Shown: positions 20,728 to 34,380, numbered from the stretch's first letter. The stretch is DNA of 64,000 nt from Zingiber officinale (GCF_018446385.1 NC_055988.1:160654209-160718208); one strand, 5' to 3'. The notes: generated by a model from the letters alone, not told the origin. Made by a program: numbers and translations.

Positions 20728-20895
20728 TGAGCTAAGGATAAGCATCCATAAATAGAAACAAACATACCACAATATCTATAATTTGATCATCTTTTATCCT
20801 AATTATGGTAAGAACCACATCTTTGTTGTAAATTTCGAGTGGTAAATCTGTAAAAGATTCATGTGTCGGAGACGAATCAATCTATCGAAAAATTA

Positions 20896-20901
20896 AATAA
20901 A
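20896..20901 (+). terminator. Poly(A) signal of the polyketide synthase gene
   Basis: AATAAA lies about 170 bp after the stop codon, followed by a T/G-rich stretch. It is the first canonical signal on the plus strand downstream of the gene. Confidence 0.5.
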
Positions 20902-21783
20902 ATGGGATTTGCCGCTCTGTTTCTGGCGGTTACTAAATGCTTTGTCATTCGATTGAATTTTTGCACACTCGATTGAATTTTTGCAACAGTCAATTGAATT
21001 CTAAAACATTTTATAGTTGAATTTTAAAAATTCTTATAAAATTTAATAGAAGATAAAATTCTATGAAACTTTGTAAAGAAAACTTGTTAGAGGAAATACA
21101 CCAAACAAAATATCATTTCTTTGAAAACATCAAACTTATAGAAATCAATACAAAGGTAGGACCGATTAGCGATCAATTTCACAGCGACAACAAAAATCAG
21201 TTAGTCGGCCGCTATGTTCAATTAGTGACTAGTGTTTCTGTCGCTAAACGACTTTGTTTTGTTATAGTGAAAGGCAAGCATTAAGACATTTTGAAAACAT
21301 CAAGTATATCATCCAAAGCATTTTTTAAAGAATTTTTTAAATCATAAGCATGTGGACTTAAGGCACATCAGTAATACATAAGTCTTTCCTATAATTGCCC
21401 ATCTTTCAGTTTTTATATGTTGATGATATGTGATCCAAAATATGTATCATAACTTAAAAATCATCATCCTATATTTTACTAGTGGTTAGGTGGCTCGATA
21501 TAAAATAAAGATAGTCTTAAGTTTTTGGTGAGATGGAAGAAAGTTATTTTATTGGAAGTGGTCAATATACAAATTAAAAATGCATAACAAGATTAAGCAA
21601 TGATGCACACACGTATCAATCATAAAAGCAACAGCAACAAAACTAATCAATGAAGTAGTTATCCTAATATGTCATCCTACTCTTCCTAACGTGTTGACAT
21701 ACACTTAAATTTTGTAAGAATGAGATAAATATCTTTTGGAACTCCATACAAGTTAGGTCCAAGTTGGTTCACTAAGTACCTTT
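20902..21783. other. Intergenic DNA between the host gene and the nested elements
   Basis: There is no credible gene. Near 20950-20995 a CTCGATTGAATTTTTGCA unit is tandemly doubled. 21150-21270 contains phrases such as GCGACAACAAAAATC and TTTTGTTATAGTG that could be a CACTA-type end, but no partner end was found. The rest is AT-rich. Confidence 0.45.
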
Positions 21784-22178
21784 TGTTAGGATATGTCGAG
21801 AATTAGAGGGGGTGAATAATTTCGATCGCTTCTTGGAACTTAGTTTACAGCGGAAAACTTGAAGCAATGCTAACACTTTCATTTTATCAATTGGTATTCA
21901 CCTTCTTGATGTGACTAATCTAAGGGGTCATTCCTTATTCTCACAGATGTACTATCAAAACCTCATTCTCGGAGGTGGAGAAGTCTCATACAAGCTCAAG
22001 TATAATAATACAACAAGAAAATAAGAACGTAAAGACAAAATTTAATCGAGAATAACTTTTAAGATTTCCAGTGAGGAACTTAACATTGTTTACTCTTTTC
22101 TTTCTTTGGATTGCCTCTTGGTGGTAGAAAATACAGCAACACTTCTTCTCCAAATACTCAAGAACTAACTGAACCAAG
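21784..22178 (-). repeat. Left LTR of layer 1, first segment
   Basis: It matches the start of the right LTR at 62718 (TGTTAGGAnATGT, AACTTGAAGCAATGCTAACA, and a TTGGTGGTnGAAAAT segment), apart from an insertion or deletion near 21900. It stops at CCAAG (22174-22178), where the gypsy element begins. Confidence 0.85.
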
Positions 22179-24435
22179 TGTAAGATCCAGTTTTTTTTAA
22201 AAGAAAATTCAAAGAGAGACAATGATAATAAACTTTTCTTTGAAGTAATTATGTATTTAAGGACTTATGGGCTCGGCCCAATTGGTAATGAATGAATTCA
22301 ACCCTAGGATTTAGTTTGCTTATAAGAGGAGGGGTTGAGGAGGGGTGGCGAAAAAAAAATAAAGGAAAAGGATAGGGAAGGCTCTCGACGGCAAGCAAGA
22401 AAGGAGAGGGGGAGGTCTTAGTGGCAAGCAAGAAGGGGAGAGGAGGCTTCAACCTTGGAGGTAAGAACCAGCCAACACCAAGCCTCCAAGCGCAAAGGCA
22501 CTTCTTAAACCCTTCTTTTACCCCCAATATAATTTATAGTATTGGTGCTTACTGAAATCTTTCATGAAAATGCATAGAAGCATGTCTTGTTAAATGACAA
22601 TGGGGCTTCTTGAAGTTCCTTAAGTTTTTCCTTTAGATCTTGTTGTTCTTGTCGAGTATTGTTGCTGAAAACTGCAAGGGAGGTTGCTACATTTTGGGGA
22701 TTCCTTAGGGTGAAAACTTTCCTTTAGATCTTGCTAGTCTTGTCAAGTATGTTGCTGAAAACCTGCAAGGGATGTTGCTGCATTTCTTTCCATCTGATCT
22801 TGCTATTCTTGTCGAGTATTGTTGCTGGAAACCTGCAGGGGTGTTGCTATGTTTTGGGATTCTTTAGGATGAAGTCCAGGAGGTTTAAAGAGAGTTGGGA
22901 CACGAGACTTACTTATGGTAGGGAGGAAGTTGAGTCGCAAGGTAGAGTTCATTTCAAGATGAGAGGATTGGTGTCTCTAAGGCGCAATTTTTGAGTTCAT
23001 CCTTGCATGCTGGGGTTTGCATGGGGCTATGACTTGATCATTTTATGGGGCAGGTTTTCGAGAGCTATATGTAGCAGATTTTTTGAGGATTACTTGGAGC
23101 TATTTGCAGCAAGGTTTGAGAAGTTGTTGAAGGGTGTGCGGGTGTGTAGCAGATTTTGACGAATGGTTGATCACCTGATGTTCAATGAGGTCTAGGAGTG
23201 TGGATGTTATTTAGCCTTATAGGATTAATGATGTTCATGTTTATTTAGCTTCCCGTAGTTAGTAATATGCATGCTTATTTGACCCTCATGTAGATTAATG
23301 GTATCACTGTTTAATTAGCTTTATGTAGTTAATGATATTCATGTTTATTGAGCTTCATGTAATTAATGATATCCACGTCTATTGAACTTCATGTAATTGA
23401 TGATATCCATGCTTATTGAGCTTCACATAGCTAACCATAAGCATGTTATTTGAGATTCATTTAGATTAATGGTATAACTATTTAATTAGCTTTATGTAGT
23501 TAATGATATTCATGCTTATTGAGCTTCATGTAGTTAATGATATCCATGCCTATTGAACTTCATGTAATTGATTATATCCATGTTTATTGAGCTTCATATA
23601 GTTAACGATATACATGTTATTTGAGCCTTATGTAGATTAATTATATGAATGTTTATTTAGGCTTTAGGTAGCCTAACAAGACTTGATAAGGTCATGATGC
23701 ATGGTTGCCTTAATAGAAATGATGAAAATAACAATAACGATGAGGATTAATGAAAATTCTGTGAGGGTCAAGGCCCCAAAGGTACTCCATTTACGGGGCA
23801 AAGCCCCAGAGGGACTCCAATACCAAATTTATATATTTAGTCACGACCCAGTGACGAGAGTTGTTGACGTCCCGTCGTCTGGTACCATGGTTATATAGAT
23901 TAATAAATCGAATAACGGATAAAGGATATTTGATGTATAATGATTTTAAAGGCTACATGAAATGTTATGTGACACTCAAAATTTGGCATTTTATGGTAGA
24001 TGCCTATATTCATGTTTACTAGTTCTTTGATAATGAATTTCAACTGTTCAACTACAGGTAGTTTTAATGATGCATGCAATTATTTATGTTCAGAGGTACC
24101 GAGTTAGACTCACGAGATTTGGTTTGTGACAGGTGAAGAAACTGATGATGTTGGAGGCTCGGAACCTTTGCCAAACTAGACTAGACAGTACACTCTTATG
24201 GACCTTGCGATCCAACAAAAAAAATAAATAAACAGTATTTATGATTTAGAGAGATTAAAATTATATTGAATTCATACTTTCAGGATGTTTAACTGGTTTA
24301 GAAACTTTCCTTCCTTTTTGAAATTCGTAATGGGTTTGAATGCAGGGGTGTGGTTCATTGAGTGCGGTCAATTATTTCATTAGAATGATAGATGGTGCAT
24401 GGAATATATAAAAAAAAAAACTTATGATCATTTCA
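22179..24435 (+). repeat. 5' LTR of the gypsy element
   Basis: It begins TGTAAGATCC and ends CATTTCA, directly before the primer-binding site. It matches 54421-56503. Its greater length is explained by extra copies of an internal 34-bp repeat at 23205-23645. Open frames in it are not genes. Confidence 0.9.
23205..23645 (+). repeat. 34-bp minisatellite in the gypsy 5' LTR, about 13 copies
   Basis: Units of the form TTATTGAGCTTCATGTAGTT plus AATGATATCCATG follow one another with 33-37 bp spacing. Units 3-7 and 8-12 form a second-order duplication of about 170 bp. The 3' LTR has about seven units in the same order (55480-55720). Confidence 0.85.
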
Positions 24436-24437
24436 AT

Positions 24438-24449
24438 TGATATCAGAGC
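24438..24449 (+). promoter_or_regulatory. Primer-binding site of the gypsy element
   Basis: TGATATCAGAGC differs by one base from the canonical TGGTATCAGAGC, which is complementary to the 3' end of initiator tRNA-Met. It starts two bases after the LTR end. Confidence 0.85.
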
Positions 24450-24639
24450 GAAGATTTTGTGAGGGAGGTGTACTTCCAGTTCCGAGGAATCTAAGAGCTG
24501 AGCCCCAAGTTTGTGAGTTATTACCGCTTGAATTGTACATGCTGAATTTAAATGCTTTTATGATATAAAAGTTGAACGGTTAGATGTTTCAAATAAGTGC
24601 AAGATGGTTATGAATGAGATTGGATGATATATATAGGTA

Positions 24640-25730
24640 TGTCTCCAAGACAGGTCTATCAAAGGCATAGGAAAGATGACCGAGATAGAGGAGAACATGA
24701 GGAGAAGAGACATGCTACGCCCGACCACCCACCTCTACCTCTAGATACTGTTACCCGAATACTAGAAGGAATGACTCAACTCTTTGAGTAGCATATTGGT
24801 AATGCCCATAGGGGATGACAGGAGGATGTGTATGTGCAGTTCAGGAGGATGGACCTTAAGGATTTTGCTAGTACTACTGATCCCTTTGTTACTGAGGGGT
24901 GGATCCGATCCTTGGAGGTGATTTTCCAATACATGAATATGGCTGGCACTGACAGGGTTCGATGTGCCATATATCTGCTAAAGGATGATGATTCTTTATG
25001 GTGGGAGGGAGCTGGAAGAGGGGTTGATCAGAATACCCTGACCTAAGAGGAGTTCAAGAGGATTTTATATGAAAAATACTTCACTGTTGATGTGAGATTA
25101 AGGCTGACGAGGGAGTTTATGAGTCTCTGATAGAGAGACCTGTCTATTGCTGAGTTTGTCAAGAAGCTTAATAGAGGATGTCATTTTGTGCCCCTAATCA
25201 CAAATAATTCTATTGAAAAGTTGAGGCTCTTTTTGGATGGTCTCAAGCTTACCATCCGCCGGGATGTCCTGCTGGTCGATCCGATGGAGTATAATGACAT
25301 TGTCACTAAAGCCTACAGAGTTAAGCAGTCCTTGGAAGATATCAAGTGGGAGGTGCAAAGAAAGAGGCCCCCCACAACAACAACAATAATAGCATAATAA
25401 GAAATTATATACAAGATCACAGAAAGGACAGGGACAACCGAAGCCTCAGGGGAAACTTAAGCAACAACCATAGGGAGTGGTTGCCCAAACAATAGAGGAG
25501 AAGCCGTTGTGCCAAGAGTGCAATCGCCGGCACTATAGCAAGTGTCTGTGGGGTACCTACAAGTGCTTTAAATACAGAGGAGATAGGCACAAAGCTAAAG
25601 AATGTCCAAAGTTGCGAGAACCTATGACCGGACGAGCATTTATAATGCATGCCAAGAAAGCAGAGCCAAACACTACGCTTATTATAGATAATTCAACTAA
25701 TTTGACGTACTTATTACCTATTGCATAAAA
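24640..25730 (+). pseudogene. gypsy gag with zinc knuckle, several stops
   Basis: The ATG at 24640 opens a charged N-terminus. The retrotransposon gag core follows at 24828-25397, with F-x-R-M-D-x-K-x-F, a WW motif and an F-x-x-K-Y-F segment. In-frame stops lie near 25045 and 25130. The zinc knuckle near 25554-25610 reads Cys-Phe-Lys-Tyr ... His ... Cys, so the second Cys is replaced by Tyr. Gag is not functional. Confidence 0.85.
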
Positions 25731-25969
25731 TGTTAAGCAGGGGGGGCGGCGGAATTAGTTGAGGTAATCTGAACCTGGTGACTTAGGATTGCATGTCTCG
25801 AATTCTTACATGATTTAAGATGGGATCACGAATAAGAAGATTATGGACGTGAAATATAGGGTTCCAAACATAATAAGGATTAGAATTTGATCAATTCGAA
25901 ACTTTAAGGGACTTAATGGGCAATTTTTAAAAAATTTTAGGCTTAAATGGATGTGATGGTATGTTGTCT

Positions 25970-27429
25970 CAGGTAGAATATCTATCACGGGTATAGTTTT
26001 CTATGCTTTGTTAGATTCGGGAGCTACACACTCATTTATATCTGAGACCTTCATAAAGCGACTGGGAATCTTATCGAAAGACGTGGGGATTGGGTTTAGA
26101 GTCACCAGACCTTCTAGCAAGTAGATGTTATCTACCTGGATGACAAAGGACATGAAGCTTAGACTGCAGGAGCATGTGATTCGGCTAGATCTTATTGTGT
26201 TACCAATGCTTAAGTTCGACATTATTCTGGGAATGAATTAGTTATCGCAGAATGGAGCTTCGATCAACTTCTGGGGAAGGTCGATATCCGTCCGACCACT
26301 CCGCGGAGAGTTGCTTATTTTTGAGGCAGCCAGGAACAAGCAGAAGTCGCACCTCATTTCTTGCATTAGTGCGAGGAAGCTTATGACGAGGGGCTGCCAA
26401 GGATTTCTAGTCAATGTTGTTTTGATACCTGATACAATCGGCTAGAAGGTGAAGGATGTCGAAGTTGTCCGAGAATTTCCTAGTGTATTTCTTGAGGATG
26501 TCTCTGGCATTCCTCCGGAAAGGGAGGTGGAATTGTCCATTGAGATGATACCATATACGGTGCCAATCTCTAAGGCATTGTATCATCTCACACCAACAGA
26601 AATGAAAGAACTAAAAGATCATATTCAAGAGCTACTGGATAAAGGATTAATTCACCCAAGCTTTTCATAATGTGGTGCACCAATATTATTCGTGAAAAAA
26701 AAGGTTGGAAGCATGAGACTCTATATCGATTATCAAGAGTTGAATAGAGTGACAGTGAAGAATAAGTATCCTTTGTCAAGAATCAAAGATTTATTTGATC
26801 AGTTGCAAGGAGCATCGGTATTTTCAAAGATAGATCTTTGATCAAGATACCATCAACTGAGGGTAAGAGAAGTGGATGTGCATAAGACGACTTTTAGGAC
26901 TCGATATGGACATTATAAGTTTATGGTGATGTCATTCGGAGTGACAAATGCCCCAGCGATCTTTATAGACCTCATAAATCACGTATTTCAGCCGCATCTC
27001 GATCAGTTGATTATCATATTCATAGATGACATTTTGATCTATTCAAGAAGTAGGGAGGAGCATAGTCAACACTTGAGGACCACTTTATAGATACTACAAG
27101 ACCGAAAATTATTTGCAAAGTTCAGCAAATGTGAGTTCTGGTTAGAGAATGTGGCATTCCTGGGCCACATTATTTCGAAGGATGAGGTAGAAGTAAATCC
27201 TACTAAAGTCGAGGCAATCATAGGATGGTTAGTGCCTAAAAATGCAACCGAGATACACAGTTTCTTGGGTTTAGTGGGCTACTGCCGAAAATTCATCAAG
27301 AGTTTTTTTTCCATTGCAATGTCCTTAACAGCTCTAACAAAGAAGAATGCCAAGCTTGCATGGGGAGTTGATTACCAAGACAGTTTTGAGTAGTTGAAGC
27401 AAGCACTTACCACCGCGCTAGTTTTAGCT
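25970..27429 (+). pseudogene. gypsy protease and reverse transcriptase, cut by the CACTA element
   Basis: The retropepsin motif Leu-Asp-Ser-Gly-Ala-Thr-His-Ser is readable near 26007-26040. Reverse transcriptase runs from 26449 with IPP, KKK-x-G-S-M-R, SKIDL, FGVTNAP and the polymerase signature FIDDIL near 27019-27040, then the LGH and connection region to 27420. Stops interrupt at about 26668, 26839, 27088 and 27391. The sequence ends in mid-domain at GCT (27427-27429), where the CACTA element starts, and continues at 51473. Confidence 0.9.
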
Positions 27430-27690
27430 CACTACAAAAAAATTGGACATTAGGACCGCAATATTAGCAGCGATTGATAAAGCGCTTGTAAAAGCAGACC
27501 CAATAGAATCGGTCAAGATTAACCGCTCTTCAAACCGCTTCAGTTGAGTTTTTTTGAAGCGGTTGGTAAACTGTTGCTATTTGATGCATATAGAACCGGT
27601 TATTAGAACCGTTCTTATAAGTTTCTTTTAGGAGCGGTTCGAAACCACTTCTAAAGGATACTTACGACCGCTTCTAAAGGGTACGTACGA
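27430..27690. repeat. Left subterminal repeats of the CACTA element
   Basis: Words of the form AACCGCTTCTAAAGG, GAAGCGGTT and AACCGGTT recur in both orientations over about 250 bp next to the left end. In En/Spm elements such repeats bind the element-encoded TNPA-type protein. The right end has the same words. Confidence 0.8.
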
Positions 27691-28265
27691 GATTAATAAA
27701 AAAACATGCTCGCATCTCATATTATTTTCACAATTCCAGCAAACCTTTTTATTTCGGCGACACTCTTTGTTCCAGCGACCTTCTCTTTTCTATCGACCAT
27801 CTATGTTCCAGTGATCCTCTCTATTCTAGCGACACATCAGATTAATTGCACCCTAGCATCATTCTTCGACATCAACATCATAAATCGTCTTTGATTTTTG
27901 TTTCTCGAGGTAATTTCTTGGTTTAGGTTTCGTACGGTGACAATGTTTTTATATGTTAATGGTGATAAAAATTATAATCGATGATGTTTTTATTTGTATT
28001 GGCCGATAGATTTGTAAATATTTTCAATGAATCCCTTAATTTAATTTGTCTTTTTTTGCAAGTTATCTGTATTATCTTTCAAGTTTATTATTGTAGTTTG
28101 CTTACAGCGTGTCCATGATGCTAAGCTTCATTTTTTATATTTAGGAATTGTATTTATATATATGTTTATTGAGTTCTTTGAAATTTTATCTACGAAGTTT
28201 CTTTAATTTTGATAAATCTTGCTTCAATGTGTTAACTTTTATAAATTATTGAACAACATCAAATT

Positions 28266-31200
28266 ATGCAGAAGCAATGGATGGTTGCGCCACATGGCAG
28301 TCTTGAGTATCGGGTGGGAATCCTATATTTTTTACGTTATGCATTTGGTGATGCGGCTCCAGATGTCATGAGACCATGTCCTTGTTGCAAATGCATAAAC
28401 TCATTGAGTCATGATCGTGAGACAGTACACGAACATCTGATGATAATTGGTATCTTACAAGATTATCGCATCTGGAATTTTCATGGAGAAAAACTAATTG
28501 TACAAGATCATGATAACAAAGAACTACATGATTCGAGGCAACAAGTTTCTGAAGTAATTAGTCATGAATCCATGATACAAGAAATGTTGCATGATGCATT
28601 TGGAATGCATGAAGAATCTACAAGTAATGAAAATTACATTGGAGCATCAACGAGTCATACACCGATGAATTCTAATGTGAAAGATTTCTATCAACTAATA
28701 GAGGAAGGGAAACAACAGCTATATACCGGGTGCACAGAGTTTTCTAAACTGTCGTTCCTTGTTGAGTTATTTCAATTGAAAGTGAATGGAAAATGGAGTG
28801 ATAAGTCATTTACAGCATTATTGGACTTCCTTCGTTGAGTACTTTCATCTGAAGCTCAAGTGCCTAAGTCATTTTATGAAGCAAAGAAATTAATTTCTAG
28901 TTTAGGACTTCATTATGAAAAAATACACGCTTGTCCAAATGATTGCATGATTTATTAGGGGGAAAGTGAGAATGAACAGGTTTGCAAAGTGTGTAACCTT
29001 CCAAGATGGAAAAATTTACAGAAATCATCAAGAAGATCATATAAAGGTGGAGAAAAACGTCTCGAGGTTAAAATTCCAGCCAAAGTCTTTTGGTATTTTC
29101 CGTTAAAACCAAGATTGCAACGGTTATTCATGTCATCCAAGACGTCTGAAAATATGCAGCGACATTTCAAAAAACGTGTTTCGGATGGAAATCTAAGGCA
29201 TCCAGCTGATTCTCATGCATGGAAGGAATTTGATGATCATCATTATGAATTTGCATCTGATCCTAGAAACGTACGCTTGGAACTCGCTGCTGATGGGTTT
29301 AATCCATTTAAAAATCAAAGCACTTCACATAGTACTTGGCTTATTGTCCTGATGCCTTACAATTTGTCACCTTGGGAATGCATGAAGCCTTATTCTATTA
29401 TTTTATCCACCCTTATTCCAGGTCCAAAAGCACCTGGAAATGATATCGATATATATTTGTGCCCCTTATTGACTGAATTGAAAGATTTATGGGAAAATGG
29501 GATTGCCACATTTGATGCTTATGACAAAAAAATGTTTCAACTGCGGGCTGCATTACTTTGGACAGTCTATGATTTTCCTGGTTTAGGTTGTTTGTCTGGA
29601 TGGAATACATATGCCAAGAATGCATGCCCAACTTGTGCTGATAATACAGATGCAGTGTACCTAAACATGACAAAAAGTGGTCATTCAGAGGGCATCGTCG
29701 TTTTCTACCACCGATTCAGAACTGCGAACAATGTCAAGTTATGGCAAACCAGAGCAACGTGAGTTGGATTTGGCGCCATTGTCGGGATCTGACGTTCTAC
29801 GAATGATCTTAAATAAGAATGTGATTTTTGGTAAGAGTAATGCATCAAAACCAAATGTGAGAATAAAAACAGGATCAATTGAACAAATGTGGAGAAAACA
29901 AGCATATTTTTTAGCCTTCCATACTGGGAATTTAATTTGATTCGACATAATTTGGACCCTATGCATATTGAAAAAAATGTTTGCGATAACATTGTTGGAA
30001 CACTTTTAGATGATTCCAACAAGAGCAAAGATAATTATGCAGCACGTAGAGATTTAAAGAATTTGGGTATTATGAAACAATTATAGCCCCGGGCACAATC
30101 AGATGGTAGAGAGTATTTGCCACTTGCATGTTACTCTATGTCTAAAGATGAAAAAAATATTTTGTTCTGTATTGAAAGATATTCGTGTTCCTGATGGTAT
30201 GTCATCTGATATCTCAAAGTGTGTGGATGTTGGACGTTGTAGGATTATGGGCTTGAAAAGCCATGATTGCCATATTATGATGGAACAATTCCTTCCAATT
30301 GCTCTTCGTCGTGTGTTGTCAAAAAAGGTAACTGCTCCACTTATTATTTTGTGTGAATATTTTAGAACAGTGTGTGCAAAGATGCTACAAGAAGAAGAAT
30401 TACAGAAGGCTGAAGAAGGAGTTATTTTGGTTTTATGTCAATTAGAGAGAATATTTCCATCATCTTTTTTCACAATAATGGTTCATTTGGTGGTGCATTT
30501 AGCGTATGAAGCAAGAATTGCTAGGCCTGTACATTATCGGTGGATGTACCCAATAGAAAGATATCTGGGGAAACTTAAAAATTTTGTTAGAAATAAAGCA
30601 CGACCAGAGGCCAACATTGCAAAGGCATATTTAGCAGATGAATGTGTTGTGTTTTGTTCTCGTTATGTAGATGGTAACAACTCATTAAACAATCTTGGAA
30701 CACGACATAAAGAGACATCAAATGATGAGTTTCCCACACTACCGATGTTTCCACATGTAGGGCAACCAACAAAAGGGCTTCAAGTAGTTACCTTAGATGA
30801 CAAAACTCTAAGTCAAGCTCATAGATATATTCTCTCTAATTGTACAGTGTTGCAACCATATCGTGAGTAAGTATTACTATTTTTTTTAATTTTTTGCATA
30901 ATGTTTTATTGTTTTATGATCAATTATTTTTTCTAATTATATATTAATGTTGATATTGAACAGTGAAATAAAAAATGAACTGAAGAGAAGACATAGATAA
31001 GGCCAACGCCCAAGTAATTCTCAGTTGGATGACATGGTTAGAATGTAATTTCCAGAATGATTTGCAAGATGAGTAAGTAATATATGTGATTTATTTGATA
31101 TTATAAATTTTTAATAAATAGACTTGCTAAATTTTTTTACTGTAAAAATTATATGTGTGCCTTACAGGTTGATCGAGTAAATGAAAGAATCGATGACTTA

Positions 31201-31830
31201 GATCTTAGGGTGCTTTCGCGTGGTCCAAATCCAATAGCATTTAGTTATCATGGGTTCAACATAAATGGGTTTGCATTTCACATGGTGGAATCTGAAAAAA
31301 ATAAAAAGGTGCAGAATAGCGGAATTATGGTACAGGCGATGCATAATAATGATGATCATGAGTCAATCTATTATGGTTGACTAACTGATATCATCTCACT
31401 TGATTATGGTGGTCGTGGACAAATTGTTCTTTTTTGATGTGATTGGGTTAACACTGCTACAGGTTTCAAAATTGATCCATTTGGATTTTCAATGCTAAAT
31501 TTTTCATGCTTGATACATATAGGAGAACGTGAGGAACATGAACCTTTTATTTTGGTTACCCAAGCTCAAATGGTTTATTATGTTCGTGATCCAAAGGAGG
31601 AGGATTGGCATTGTGCCATTCGTCACACACCAAGAGATACATACAACATGGCCAATGAAGATGATATGGATATGATGCATTTTATTCATAATAATTTTTC
31701 TAATATGGAATCAATATTGGGTGATGTAAATAGAGTAGATGTTGAATTAATTAGAACTGATGTAGAGGGCTCAATAGTTGATGTTCTTCCAGTTGTGAAC
31801 AATGAAACAGATGATGAAAGCTTTAGCTGA
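28266..31830 (+). pseudogene. CACTA transposase (TNPD/tnp2 type), multiply broken
   Basis: The N-terminal transposase-associated domain is at 28278-28500 (CPCCKC zinc-like Cys cluster, W-x-x-HGE). The tnp2 catalytic domain is at about 29000-30080, with the FGFNP-like DGFNPF motif, an LMPYNLSPW segment, DFPGLGCLSGW and HNLDPMHIEKN. A DUF4218-like domain follows at 30103-30866 (HYRWMYPIERYLGKLKNFVRNKARPE), and DUF4216-like pieces at 31153-31680 after an intron starting GTAAGTA at 30867. Stops occur at 28836 and 28956 in one frame, frameshifts near 29690, 29890 and 30100, and a stop at 30084. It cannot make active transposase. Intact family members cut and rejoin the element ends in the nucleus. 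Confidence 0.9.
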
Positions 31831-34380
31831 TTTTTGTATTGTCGTTCATTATGTTGAAACTATCTTTAGAATTCTAAAGCTCTATCAACAGGAATTGTTA
31901 CTTAAAAAAAGAACAAGAATCTTCACTTCATGTGTTAGCTCTCTTAGGTTGTGTGCCATGTGCTAGTTACAAGTAATTGGTCATAAACAAATCTAAATAA
32001 ATACATGTGTTGTCAATTAAGAGAGTTGACAAATATATTAACTAACAGTAAACTTAGAATTCAGTCAAAGAGTTCTGAATCTGTGTTAGAAAAGAAAAAA
32101 ACTATATGATACAAAATCCAAGTGTTTCTGATCAGCAACAACTAGAATTCAATGTCCTTTTATTTCAGTGCTAAATGGGATTATTTGCTGAGCTCCACTC
32201 TCCATGAACTAAGCTATAATCACCTGGAAATCAAAATTCTAAAACTGAAGTGAAGGTATTCTGCTGGGTTTTATTTCAATAGTGACATTTTAGGAAGATG
32301 AATGCAGGAATTGGAACCTGAATTCTGATTTTTGAATGTGGTTTTTGAGCAATTACAATTCAGGAATTGAGAAGCATGTTTACAAAATGTTGCTGCTGCT
32401 GAGTTACCTTTGTGCCAATTTGGAGGAATGTGTGCAAGAACTAAACTATGCAATTAATGAATTCCAAACATTATATGAAGCTCAATTCTAAATTCTGAAT
32501 TCAGATTTCTTTCACACCGTCTCCTGGAATCAGTAGCTTCAGCAACAGAAAAATGCAGAATTTGAATTCCTTAGTTCAGCTTTTACAGTATCAGAAAATG
32601 ACAATGAGGATTTGACTACTACTTAGATTTTTCTCAATCAGAAATATTCTCTTCCTCCTTTTCATTGCAGAATCAGCTTTGAGTTTTAAAAAATGACACT
32701 TGAAGGAATTTAAGTTTGGATCATGTAGTATCAAGTTTAAGAGAGAACTTCAGTTTAAGATCAAAAATCAAAATGTAGGATTCAGAGTGCAGTTTTATTT
32801 CTAAAACTCAAGCTTGATTTATAATCTTCAGTTTCAAAATTGATAATTCAAGGAAATCTCAGTTTAAGTCAAAATTGATAATTCAAGGAAATCTCAATTT
32901 ATGATCTCAGTTTATTTCAACAGCATCCTTGATAACATAATTCAGCAACAGATTCTATGATTCTTTTTCCCAATCTGGCACCATATGAATCAACAACACT
33001 TGTTCCAAATAAATCTCACAAATTCATAATTCAAGACCCCATTCAGAATTTCCAGATTTGAGAATCCAGTTCAAAATTCAGATTCAGACTCAAGCCTGAA
33101 AAATTCCTGCATATCTGAACTTAAGAAACAAATTCAGCAACAGAATCCAGTAAAACAGTTTGAGAAATTTAGTTTCAGTTCTAATTTCTAGATGCCAGAT
33201 TCCAGCTCCATACTTTTACCCTTTAATGAAGATAATCTTCTATAATCCAATCTGTTTCATGCTCCTGTTCCTTAGGCATATCAGCTTACTGATTCTTAGG
33301 CTTATCAACTTTTGACTTCAGAAATTTAATTCTGTTCTTGGCAAGTAAATTTCTGCATCTAACTTGCTAAGTTAAGCTGCCACAGGTTTCAAAAATTACA
33401 TCCACTGAAATTTCATTCTTTAAACCATGAAAATCTCAACATCTCTATACTACACCAATTAGTTAACAACATTTTGGTACTGTTAAGATCAGACAGTTTC
33501 AGATTTTTTTTCCTTTTTGAAAAATTCAGAACTCTGCAAAATCCAGCTATTAAAGTTACAGATTTTGGACTGAACTATGATCTGTGCAGTTGGCTCACTT
33601 GCAGTTTGTTTAGCAGTTGCTTATGCTTGCCTAGCTTGCTTGGTAGATGCAATTGCCATGAGATCTTGCTGTTGTAGTGCTTCTCTTCATCTTCAGCTAT
33701 TAAAGTTACAGTTTGTTTAGCATTTTGCTGTTGTAGTGATTGGTAGATGCAATTGCTTGGTAGCTTATTCTACAACGATCCTTCCTTCCTTTGCCAATTA
33801 GTGACTAAGAGCTTCACTTAGTTCTTCAATGATCAGAAATTACAATTCAAGAATTGAGAATCATGTTTACAAAATGTTGCTACTGTTGAGTTACCTTTGT
33901 GCCAATTTGGAGTAATGTGTGCAAGAACTAAACTATGCAATTAATGAATTTCAAACATTATATGAAGCTCAATTCTAAATTCTGATTTCTTTCACACCGT
34001 CTCCTGGAATAAGTAGCTTCAGCAACAGAAAAATGCAGAAATTACATCCACTGAAATTGCATGCTTTAAACCATGAAAATCTCAACATCTCTACACAACA
34101 CCAATTAGTTTACAACATTTTGGTATTGTTAAGATCAGATATTTTTAATTTGATTTCTGAAATCAAGAGCAAATCAAACCTAATAGTAAGCAGATTGGCA
34201 CATAATCCTGCTAATGCATCCCACTGAAACTACATTTGGCACAAATCAGTAACCTTAATTTTCTGCTAATCCCACTGAAACTACATAATCCTGCTAATCC
34301 TGCTAATGCATCGTGCCATAATCCTTAATTTTCTGCTAATCCCGCTGAAACTACATTATTATTCTTTTTGTTTAATTTTA
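31831..34380. repeat. Noncoding CACTA interior with long direct repeats
   Basis: The region is rich in GAATTC/CTGAATT words. A block of about 200 bp at 32345-32560 recurs at 33838-34040 (shared TGTTTACAAAATGTTGCT and a CACCGTCTCCTGGAAT segment). A block of about 105 bp at 33390-33490 recurs at 34036-34140 (shared AAACCATGAAAATCTCAACA). The second copies lie side by side, so the two duplications are linked. No gene is seen. Confidence 0.8.

Noticed and set aside
19594..20772. A 392-codon open frame on the minus strand opposite the polyketide synthase gene
   Set aside because: It is the GC-rich shadow of the real gene, which has full family homology on the plus strand. It reads through both introns and has no recognisable domain.
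21060..21284. 73-codon open frame and a possible CACTA-type end TTTTGTTATAGTG
   Set aside because: There are no homologous motifs, and no partner CACTA end lies within reach.
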